DNA of 64,000 bases from Anthoceros angustus (lineage: Eukaryota > Streptophyta > Anthocerotopsida > Anthocerotales > Anthocerotaceae): contig VJWM01000044.1 of the NCBI GenBank assembly GCA_010909165.1, positions 1,674,001-1,738,000 of the forward strand, written 5' to 3'. The stretch's first letter is position 1, and every line of letters begins with the position of its first letter. The position numbers and the translations under genes are program-made. Shown piece by piece: positions 49,163 to 58,925 of the stretch. The notes under the pieces were generated by a model. That model saw nothing but the letters and a program-made list of their open reading frames with translations, did no database searches and was not told where the DNA came from.

Positions 49163-50059
49163 GTGTGGAGAACACGGGGATGCATCGAGTGTGGGTGTGG
49201 AGTGGGTTCAGACGACTGGTCTTGTCTCAGCCGTTTCTGGGCGTAATTGGGCTCCCGTCCGACTGGAGAAAACTCTCGCAATCCAAACTCTACTCTTCGA
49301 TAGCCATCTTGGACAGGACGTTGCTTAGGACCAGACTTCTGTACATGATTAGTGCTTAGGCCCGTAAATAACCGAGGAAACGGAAATACGTCCAAGCAAT
49401 TACTCCTCTCGTGTCCCAGTGGGGCTAAATAATTTGAGTGCTGGGACGAGTGTTGCAACAACGCACAGTATATTCTCGAAGGCACGTCAACCCCAGAATG
49501 ACCGACCGCCTCAAATCGAGTTTTAAGGTATGTCTTCGGGCTTCCCCGAAAATACGCGGCCCCAGTAAATCAAGCATGCTGGGAGTCTTCTTCCGCTTCC
49601 TGAATCTCATAGCGTTAAGAATCTCGATCTGAACGTGGGAGGATCTGCATCTGGAGGCAACCTCTCTCTTATACGTAGGTTTGGGCAAGGGGCGGTGTAG
49701 TGATAGGCCATGGCCTGGTACGAAACGTTTGCTTTTAACCTACCAGAACCCTTGAATTCGGTCCAGGTTGAGTTTTTCGTGCTGAATTTTGGTGAGGATG
49801 CTCCGCAGTGTGCGCTTACTAATCAGCCTGACATCTTATGGCCAGGTTACAAATGAATATTTGATTGCCCCGACTTCCAATTGTTCACGGTACTTTCTGT
49901 ACAGTTTCATTAATCTGGCTTTGGCAATTGTCTTCATCAAGGTCACAATAGACATATCTTCTCACTACATACCCTACAACTAGCATAGCTCCCAGTCCGG
50001 ATGAAATTGCAGCAAACAACTCTACAACTATCAGGCGGTACACACACGAACTCAAATTG
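49163..50059. other. Intergenic, nothing recognised
   Basis: This begins with the probable 3' untranslated region of the RAB3GAP2-like gene. No further gene or repeat is recognised. Base composition shifts toward AT after about 49780. Confidence 0.4.
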
Positions 50060-51745
50060 ATTACTTTATTTTAAAGAGGTTGTATCTTACAAATGTTTTC
50101 TTGAGTGTTAGATTGAATTCTATTGTCCAATTGGAATTCATCCTGTCTTTTCTCCGGATCAATGAGTATTTTGGCTTATGATTCTTTTACTCCTAATTCC
50201 AATTTATTGCTAACAACGTCAACATTAAAAACTCTTTGTTCCCATTTAAATCATGAACTCCACACATATATTCCTCTACATATGATATTTCTTCTTTATC
50301 AATATACTCTTCATTAGATTCTACAGCATTAACCATACTCACAATAGGTTCTTTTTGTATTTAAAATAAATTAAAGGATATGAAAGCTATAGTTTTATAA
50401 TCTCTTTCATTCCATTTGGGTCTGTAATAGAATGTTTCATTTAACAAATATATTCCATAGAATAAACATAGCTTTTATCCCCAATATCCTATCGAAATTG
50501 CTTGATCTTACCACCAGACATTCAACTTCAATTATTATCTCGTCAACAGTGCCTGGTTTTAAGTCTACACATAACTTACATCTAGTTTCTCTCATCACTA
50601 TTTCTAATTTACCATTGGCTACGTTAATTTTTCATTGAGATGGTTTAAAGTCACCTCTCCTGAGACCTAGTGCATATGCAGCATCTCTATGAAGAAGTGT
50701 AGGTTGAGCACCTGTGTAAAATAATACCTTCTCAGGTGCATATCTCTCCACTACTATATTGCAAGTGGTATTATCCAAGAATGCTGTTAATGGTTTTATA
50801 GCAGTTCTATCTGACTTTGGCCCATGTTTCAGACATAATAGTGTTATCTTCTCATTTTTATATTGATCATATGGTGTATTATTCATATATGCATCATCAA
50901 TTAATATATGCATCATCAATCCTTTCTGGAACTGGCTTTTCCTCTTGATCAACTTTTTTTGGAGGTTCAATTTTTTTCTCATGCTTATGCACTAGCTTAA
51001 AACCATGATCATCACCAACTAGCATCATTGAAGCATTTTTGTCTTCTTTAGATTCTATTAATCCTGATAGGAATGACACATCTTCTGGGATCTCAAATTC
51101 CAACGCTTCCAACGCTTCTTGCTCTTCAATCGAGAGCCGTTTTCCGTCTGAGCTACCTAGTCGAAATAATGTGTTAAACTTATTGGTAGAGATATAGCAT
51201 GTTCGAAAATGTGTTGAGCCAGTCGGCGCATCCAAGTTCCATAAAGAAAAAAAAGCTTCAACTTGGTTTTCACAATCCATTTCAAGTGCTGGCTTATTCT
51301 TCTTTTGTGCCAAAAGCCTAACATTATTAATCTCGTTCAAGTTATTGTAATAAGCATCATACTCCTCGTCCATCTCCTTTTCTAATATTCGTAATCGTTT
51401 AAGTGATTCTTGTTGCTCGCGATTCGCTTTTCCCCATTCTTGCTCAAGATGCTTTAGATCTCTTATTAAGTCATTTAGGTGGCTTTGCAGCTTACTAATA
51501 GTTTTGCTAGACAAATTATTTCTATAAGCTGCTCTTAGCGTAGTAAGGACATTATTCTTTTTACATTTTTTCAGTATAATTCTTGCACGTAATAAATCTC
51601 GTTTTCTCGTAGAATATTGTACTTCAAGCTTCTTCAAAGCAATTGCTCCTACATAACTAGTCTCGGGTGGCTCGGGATATTTGACAATAAAATAGGTATT
51701 TGCACACTTATTTTCTTGTTCGTTAGCCATTATTGCCGACTTCAA
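50060..51745 (-). pseudogene. Gypsy-like retroelement gag/protease remnant
   Basis: A 282-codon minus-strand frame (51745-50897) encodes a Lys/Glu-rich, coiled-coil gag-like protein with a short Cys-free C-terminus. An overlapping frame (to 50632) then shows a retropepsin-like region with the surroundings KVLFYTGAQPTLL and HRDAAYALGL. After a stop come LEIVMRETRC, CLVVRSSNFDRILGIKA and further protease-flank sequence to about 50060 with more stops. In this family the active-site triplet is D-T/S-G; here it reads Y-T-G. No reverse transcriptase, RNase H or integrase is seen within the window, so the element is truncated as well as broken. Confidence 0.6.
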
Positions 51746-53445
51746 TTGAATTGTTAATTGTATTGGTAGTGAAACACTAGACCTTCTCTCAAGTCTCCTC
51801 CCTTCCTTCTTATCCCCGTTTTGTTTATCTAGAGCAATTGAGGATCTTTATATAGGGTCCTCATAAGCCTAATTTAGCAATGCTCAAGTAAGATTTTTTT
51901 TTCTATATCAAAACTTTTCCTAAAATAGTATCATTTCATTATGCTCGAAACTCAATGTAGTAATTACTTACAGTAATAGAGAGGACTTTATGTAGTAAAG
52001 AGATATGGACCATCCTATCTACACTAATCACGTTGTCTAAACGGAAGGGGCTTTGTCTATAAAACCTCAAAGAAGTGGAGTGTACGTGTGACATAAAAAC
52101 ACTTCGTATAAGAAACAAGCTTCTTATAGATTATTTTATCAATTTTAAAAAATTTCAAACATCTGTAGAAAAATTATCTTTATGCACAAGCCAAAAAAAC
52201 AAAAACGTGTCATACGCCATCTAACATCTAACCTCTAATGGGGCTACACCCCCGTTGGTGGGACTAAATCCCCTTAGCTTGGTGCCCTCCTAAGGCTTGT
52301 TCTAATGGGGCTACACCCCCGTTGCCGGGGCTAAATTCCCTTGGCTTGGTGTCCTCCTAAGGCTTGTTCTTTTCTTGTCTCGGAATAGATGGGATTTCTC
52401 ATCTCTTTTTTAAGATTACATAAAAGTGTCCATTTAAACCTCTAACGAGAAAGTTTTCTTAGTTAGGCATACTTTTCTTTCTCATTATTTTTTTTCTTCC
52501 TTTTTAGCAAATTCAGAGACTTTATAGATATTTCAAAGTATTGATCGAAATCCCCTACTTAGTTTTTTTCATGTGGAGTAGCCCTGTAGGGCACTAACAA
52601 CAGATGACTCTGCACACTGCAAGGACAAGGGCAGGATTTTCATAACAAGTTACTTCGTTTTATTTTTACTCATGATTTTGACTATCATCCTTGTGCACTA
52701 CAACTCGACTGGCAACTTAGTATCTATCACCATTGCCATGTCTTTGAAACAATGGGCTTTATCATATTCCAATAGTGCCAGGTCACCACGATTGGGCAGA
52801 ATCGCCTAGCAAAGGAGTTAGGGGAAGTGCATGGCACTGGCGCATGTCCAAGTCATGCGCCCTGTATTTCTAACAAAACCCTACAAAGTAAGATTCCCCA
52901 CCCTCTTTCATTTTTCTCCCTCTTCATCCTACAACAATCATTACAATGAATTGTCCGAACCGTATATTAATCACCACCTCAAAGTCTTTCAAGTTCCAAA
53001 TCCATGTAAGCGACTAATTTTACACTTGTAATTATTTGCTACATATACATTGCTTTGTAGATGTCATGTTAATCCAAGTATAGATAATATGTTTATCATG
53101 ATTAGATATCATAAATTATTTTTAAATTCTTTTGATAAAATTTTTATACATAAATCTTAATTCATGAAGTTGGTTGATTGTAACCTACCCAAAACAATTA
53201 TAAGATCCAATATCATCACTCGACAAGGTATTGACAAGTCCACGTCTAATTTAATCAGAATCAACCTAACAAATTTAGAGGCTGTATGAAATGTGGCTGA
53301 TCTTCATAGAAGAGTGATTAAGATGCAGGATTAATACTAAGAATGAAAGGTGCATGTAAAAGACATATTTTTTGCAATGGGACCAGACAGTTGGCACAAG
53401 AACCTAAAATTTTGCAAGAAGAACAGTTCATCGACGAGCAGTTAT
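51746..53445. other. Gene-free AT-rich stretch with a 67-bp tandem repeat
   Basis: No gene is supported. Two tandem copies of a 67-bp unit (52234-52300 and 52301-52367) start TCTAATGGGGCTACACCCCC and differ at about eight positions. The left end may include a terminal repeat of the neighbouring retroelement, but no matching partner was found. Confidence 0.5.
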
Positions 53446-53555
53446 TTGGGAGCTTGACATTAAGGACGATTCACGTAGTTACTTGGGAGCTTGACATTAA
53501 GGACGATTCACGTAGTTACTTGGGAGCTTGACATTAAGGATGATTCACGTAGTTA
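53446..53555. repeat. 37-bp tandem array, left half (three units)
   Basis: Three adjacent copies of a 37-bp unit (start TTGGGAGCTTGACATTAAGG) lie at 53446-53482, 53483-53519 and 53520-53555/6. Copies are identical apart from one substitution in the third. The array continues at 54100 after an insertion. Confidence 0.92.
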
Positions 53556-54097
53556 CAGTAGGCCCCCCCTAATTGGGAACTCTATAAATGGGATTCCTCT
53601 CTAACTGGGACCTCCCATCCTACTCCCTTTAGTTTACAATGTAACAAATGGGACTTTTCCCTAAGTGATAATTGGGACCTTTTCAAACATACATTCATGT
53701 TAGTTTCACCTCCCTAAATAGGGTTTCTAATTTTTTTTACTAAAACGAATTAAAAAAAGAAAGGAAAAAGAATCGATTATTTCAGAGCACAATAGACTTT
53801 TAGGTGTGATTAAAGACTCTTCAGCTAAGCTTTTTCCTTTATGATAGGTAGAGGTTTTTTTATGCTGCTTAGAGAGAGAGTGCTAGCTTTCAAACAACTA
53901 TATAGAGAAGTGATAAAAGTTATTTTTAGTGAAACCTATCAATCAAAATTGAAATTTTCCTTTTTTGGGTATTTTTGATTTTTTAAATTTGATCATATTT
54001 TTATTATTGTTAAATAGGGAAAATATAATCGGGACACCTCCCTTTATGAGACCTCTAAAGGCACTCCGAACCAGTCCCAATAAGGGGGGGTGGACTG
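53556..54097. mobile_element. 542-bp TA-flanked inverted-repeat element (Tc1/mariner-pogo-like MITE)
   Basis: The ends form imperfect inverted repeats: the left end reads CAGTAGGCCCCCCCTAATTG, the right end on the opposite strand reads CAGTCCACCCCCCCTTATTG. TA flanks both sides (53554-53555 and 54098-54099), the expected target duplication for Tc1/mariner and pogo elements. Removing the element and one TA restores the sixth-unit 37-bp array in register. The left arm contains several degenerate TAAxTGGGA sub-repeats. There is no transposase frame, so it is non-autonomous. Confidence 0.8.
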
Positions 54098-54207
54098 TAC
54101 TTGGGAACTTGACATTAAGGACGATTCACGTAGTTACTTGGGAGCTTGACATTAAGGACGATTCACGTAGTTACGTGGGAGCTTGACATTAAGGACGATT
54201 CACGTAG
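54098..54207. repeat. 37-bp tandem array, right half
   Basis: After the TA, two full units (54101-54137 and 54138-54174) and one truncated unit (54175-54207) continue the array that begins at 53446. One copy has GGGAACTT in place of GGGAGCTT and another starts GTGGG. Confidence 0.9.
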
Positions 54208-54910
54208 AGCTTAAGGACTAACATGGACGTTTATAATTAGAAGCACTTGAGAACATGCTATACTGGTGCCTTGCTCAGTAGCTAGGCATTCTTTTCAGAG
54301 TTCGCGCGCGTGAAGCTTAGTGGGTGTAGATCTTGCAGTTCACAAACTTATTGGCTTTGTAGATTGAACATGAAACTATAGCGTGAACTAAGTAATTGAA
54401 ACATTTGAATTACATTGCACTCTTGTGTGTTTATGTGATGTTTGGATCAAAACAAGTCACGAGATTGTTTTTTGAACATAGCTAGATCAGCAAAAGGCAT
54501 CCTTACAATCAAAAGAATTAGCTTTGCTATGATGAGCTAACATCACTAACGGCTTGAGCAAAGCATGAGTGCAAGAGATGATGATGGATTGTGCGGAGAA
54601 ATTTATGTTATCTTTGAACCCATACTTAGTAGGAAGACTAGTGAATTTTTGAAACAAAATACAAATAGAGAAAGAAAGGGGAAATGCGAGTGGAAGCAGC
54701 GTCGAAATTGGAGGAAAGGACTGAAGGAAGGCGCAAGTCACTCAGGCGAAGCACCCTCACGTTGGAGAAAAAGGAGAGAAGAAGCGGGTGGGAAGCAAGC
54801 CAGGGCTAACCTTGAGATTGTGTGATAGAGTTGCTTTCCACCAGGGGTGTTTTCTGGGCTGAGACACTAGAAGGGCGAGACAACTCGCAATTGGGGAGTA
54901 GCTCACTTCC
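54208..54910. other. Spacer, no gene recognised
   Basis: An alternating GCGCGCG tract lies at 54303-54309. Short open frames on both strands have no recognisable domain. Confidence 0.4.
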
Positions 54911-55978
54911 TTGGCAGCATTTTGCGTGAAAAGGCGCCATGCCTCGGCTGCTAAGGCGGGGAAGGAACCGGCCAAGGGCTCGTCCTCAAGAGGAGGAAAA
55001 AGCGGGCGGCGAGGCTGCGCCGGAGGAGAAGATTTTGAGATGCCACAATTTACGTGCTGCGGGCAGCTCAATCCCAGGGACTTGGTGGATTTTAGGCAGT
55101 GGGCGGAAGAGGAGAACATCCAATTGGGATGGGTGTATGGCCGCCAGTGGGCCTACACCAATTTGGAATTGATTGAGGAGTGCTACATCAACCTCCATCA
55201 ATCGGAAGCAGCCCTTGCCGCGTTGCTTGCGGAGAGGAATGCTCGGACTGATCCTCGCTGCTGGACAGTGAGTATTTGTTAGGTGTATGGGAGATCGGAG
55301 GAGGAGAGCTCAGGAATTGCTCTCCTCGAGAGGACAAATGAAGAAAAGAGGATTTCCCTCTCCGAAATTCCGCAGGAGGTCCTGGATGTGATGGACGGAG
55401 GAGTGAAGGCCCACGCCAAGAATGGCTGGAAGACGGACAGTATCAAGGAGCTGAAGTAGAGGCTCTTTGCCAAAATTGTGCTGGGGTTGGCGAACTATCA
55501 ACGGACCTCTTATTTCAGCACCAACTTCCTCCAATTTTTGTGGAAGATTCTAGAGGCCAAGCCGGATTGGGGCACAATAATGTATGAGGCCTATATCCAT
55601 CACAAGGAGAAGCTCCTTAGGCCAAATTTTGTGGATGAAGAGGGGCCAAGGCCATGCTACCTCAGCACCTATTTGGTGCATTTGTGGGAGACGGAGGGGC
55701 TCCTAACCAGCAAGGAGCTTGAGGATGCTTGGCATCCTTTCGAGATTATCCACCTCCAGCCAAGCTTAGAGCGACCCTTGCCTTTCGCTCTAAGGAAGAC
55801 CATGGGAGGACAAACCTCCACAAGCACCCCAGGACCGAGAGCGGAGGAGGTGGAGGCAACGAGGTTGCCGAAGTGGGAGGCCTTTCCCCCACAAGAGCCA
55901 GGAAGAGAGGAGCAAAATCCGGCCATAGAGGGCCAGGTGGTAGTCTATGAGGGGACTACCACCGAGGGGGTGATGTGA
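54911..55978 (+). pseudogene. Coding-like repeat unit, gag-like, family unknown
   Basis: Two plus-strand blocks, in different frames, read like one protein with intervening stops. The first (about 54940-55280) includes GEDFEMPQFTCCGQLNPRDL and DFRQWAEEENIQLGWVYGRQ. The second (about 55290-55978) includes LANYQRTSYFSTNFLQFLWK, AYIHHKEKLLRPNFVDEEG and a Pro/Glu-rich tail. The first part of the second block lies outside, the rest inside, the 1.33-kb tandem duplication. I do not recognise the family. Repetition and disruption suggest a transposable-element protein; a zinc knuckle or enzyme domain is not visible. Confidence 0.4.
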
Positions 55979-58244
55979 CCCCAAGGGTGGGAGGAGTCCC
56001 CACCATTTCGTGGGTGCCTAGGAAGAGGCACCCGGTGAGGTGTGGAGGGAAAACCCCGGGGCTTCCGAGGCTTCCCCCTCTAGCGGCCACGCTTATCCCT
56101 TTGTCGTTTCGTTTGTTGGGTTTCGTCCCATGAGACTTGTGTGAAAGATCTGAGTCTTGTGGAAAACAATCGCTACCTATAGTGACACAACTTCTCAGCC
56201 TTTTTAACAAGCAAGGCGCCCTCTACTCTCCCTCTTACAGCAGCTACACCACTTGCACTGCTCCGAAAAATCAGCAATCCTCGACCTACAACGACGCAAC
56301 ACAATTGCAGGTCCTGCCTTAGCAGCGAGGAGCCTATCACGGGCGCTCAGGGACCCCCTGACCCACACCGCAATTTCGTCCCTACTTCTAAGACCAATCT
56401 TCTCCACTCAGGGAGCGCCCTTTTACTTGCAGATTTCGGATTCGTCCCTTAGGCTCTGCCTGTGGCCTTCCATTAACACCTACACTCTAATCCTCTACTC
56501 ATCTCCTCCTCTTCCTCCTATTCTAACCTCAGTTCGGGCTTACTAGCCTCGGCTCGTCCTTACGGCACAACTGCCTGGGGTCGGCCTCCACCAGCAAGTT
56601 CTTCCTTGGGCCGGTTGCAATGAGTTTGACACTGACAATGAGAACCTGTGGAGTCTTTCCTGTAGTCTACCCTCAAGCCGAGAGTTCCACAGGCATTGCC
56701 ACACACCCAAAGCAAAGCAATTTCACGAACTAGTTATTCACAAGGAGCAACTCGTTTAGGCACTTCGAGGAGCAAGCCTCCACCAAGCACTCGACCACCG
56801 CGACTTTCTCTCTACGGACTGCGTTAGCTCCACACGAAATTCCTTTACAAGGGCAAAGGACTCATGAGTATGGAAGCGCAAGACGTGATACTTTACTTTG
56901 TGAAATCCTCCTCCTCTTATGAGGCCTATATCCATCAAGGAGAAGCTCCTTAGGCCAAATTCGTGGATGAAGAGGCCAAGGCCATGCTACCTCGCACCTA
57001 TTTGATGCATTTGTGGGAGGCGGAGGGCTCCTAACCAGCAAGGAGCTTGAGGATGCTTGGCATCCTTTCGAGATTATCCACCTCACCAAGCTTAGAGCGA
57101 CCCTTGCCTTTCGCTCTAAGGAAGACCATGGGAGGACAAACCTCCACAAGCACCCCAGGACCGAGAGCGGAGGAGGTGGAGGCAACGAGGTTGCCGAAGT
57201 GGGAGGCCTTGCCCCCACAAGAGCTAGGAAGAGAGGAGCAAAATCCGGCCATAGAGGGCCAGGTGGTAGTCTATGAGGGGCAGACTACCACCGTAGGGGT
57301 GACAGCCCCAAGGGTGGGAGGAGTCCCCACCATTTCGTGGGTGCCTAGGGAAGAGGCACCCCGGTAGGGAGGTGTGGGAGGGAAAACCCGGGGCTTGAGG
57401 CTTCCCCCTCTAGCGGCCACGCTTATCCCTTTGTCGTTTCGTTTGTTGGGTTTCGTCCCATGAGACTTGTGTGAAAGATCGGAGTCTTGTGGAAAACAAT
57501 CGCTACCTACAGTGACACAACTTCTCAGCCTTTTTAACAAGCAAGGCGCCCTCTACTCTCCCTCTTACAGCAGCTACACCACTTGCACTCAAAAATCGCA
57601 ATCCTCGACCTACAACGACGCAACACAATTGGGTCCGCCTTAGCGAGGAGCCTATCACGGGCGCTCAGGGACCCCCTGACCCACACCGCAATTTCGTCCC
57701 TACTTCTAAGACCAATCTTCTCCACTCAGGGAGCGCCCTTTTACTTGCAGATTTGGGATTCGTCCCTTAGGCTCTGCCTGTGGCCTTCCACTAACACCTA
57801 CACTCTAATCCTCTACTCATCTCCTCCTCTTCCTCCTATTCTAACCTCAGTTCGGGCTTACTGGCCTCGGCTCGCCCTTACGGCACAACTGCCTGGGGTC
57901 GGCCTACACACCAGCAAGTTCTTCCTTGGGCTGTAATGAGTTTGACACTGACAATGAGAACCTGTGGAGTCTTTCCTGTAGTCTACCCTCAAGCCGAGAG
58001 TTCCTCGGCATTGCCACACACCCAAAGCAAAGCAATTTCACGAACTAGTTATTCACAAGGAGCAACTCGTTTAGGCACTTCCGTGAGCAAGCCTCCACCA
58101 AGCACTCGACCACCGCGACTTCCTCTCTACCAGACGCTGCGTTGGCTCACAGCCGGCACGAAATTCCTTTACAAGGGCAAAGGACTCGCGAGTATGGAAG
58201 CGCAAGACGTGATACTTTACTTTGTGAAATCCTCCTCCTCTTAT
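55586..58244. repeat. 1.33-kb tandem duplication (two units)
   Basis: Unit 1 spans 55586-56920 (1335 bp), unit 2 spans 56921-58244 (1324 bp). Both begin GAGGCCTATATCCATCA and end CCTCCTCCTCTTAT, and they are collinear throughout. Differences are mainly indels of 1-4 bases rather than substitutions. The second unit therefore breaks the open frame that unit 1 carries at its start. Each unit also contains a non-coding part (Pol II leader or terminal-repeat-like sequence, e.g. CTTATCCCTTTGTCGTTTCG). Confidence 0.92.
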
Positions 58245-58925
58245 AGGAGGCCTTCCACATACAACCTCCCTCGGGTGACCCTTCTGCAGGTCACCTTTTC
58301 CAATATCCTATTATTTCCTACCACCAGCATTTAAGGCCTAGCATCTAAGTCTACTGTCTGATTCTGGGTAAATTCTATTCTAGCAACTTCACCTAAGATC
58401 ATCCTTAAAGGATGTCAGTCTATCTCACCTATCCTTCCTATTCTCTCCTAGTTCATTTATGGCCTTTGACCATACCTAGTCCTAATCCTGCTGAGGTAGG
58501 GACGCGTCTCCTGTGGATTGGCTCTCTCGCCCTCTTTTTGCTCCTAACAGCATAATATTTGAAGCGGCTGAATATACAAAGCCGCTTCTGCAGAAAAAAA
58601 ACCAACTGCTGGAAAACATGGTGGGCACTGAATTCCACGATTTCCACGTTTTAATTTTCTTGGTGATGGTTCATTCCCTCCCTTCCCTACGGCATCAGCT
58701 ACTTTTCACATCGAGTGCGCACGGTTATGGTCGTAGTGTGCCCGAAAGGCCCCCAATGGTCTTCCGCGATATTGGTGAGCTTGTCGATCGATTTCACACC
58801 TACTTGGAAAGCAATACATAGCACTAAAAGCAATAAAAGATTAAAGGAATGTTTGCGGCGGCATGCGGCCTGAAAAGGTTTCTAAGTCGACACGCAATGT
58901 AACGAAATTTCCAATAACCTAACTA
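58245..58925. other. Spacer between the tandem duplication and the methyltransferase relic
   Basis: No gene is supported. A plus-strand frame of 102 codons at 58513-58821 has no recognisable domain. Confidence 0.35.

Noticed and set aside
53446-54207. CRISPR-like array, because the repeat is 37 bp
   Set aside because: The units are directly adjacent with no spacers, and the split is explained by a TA-flanked transposon; the genome is a plant's.
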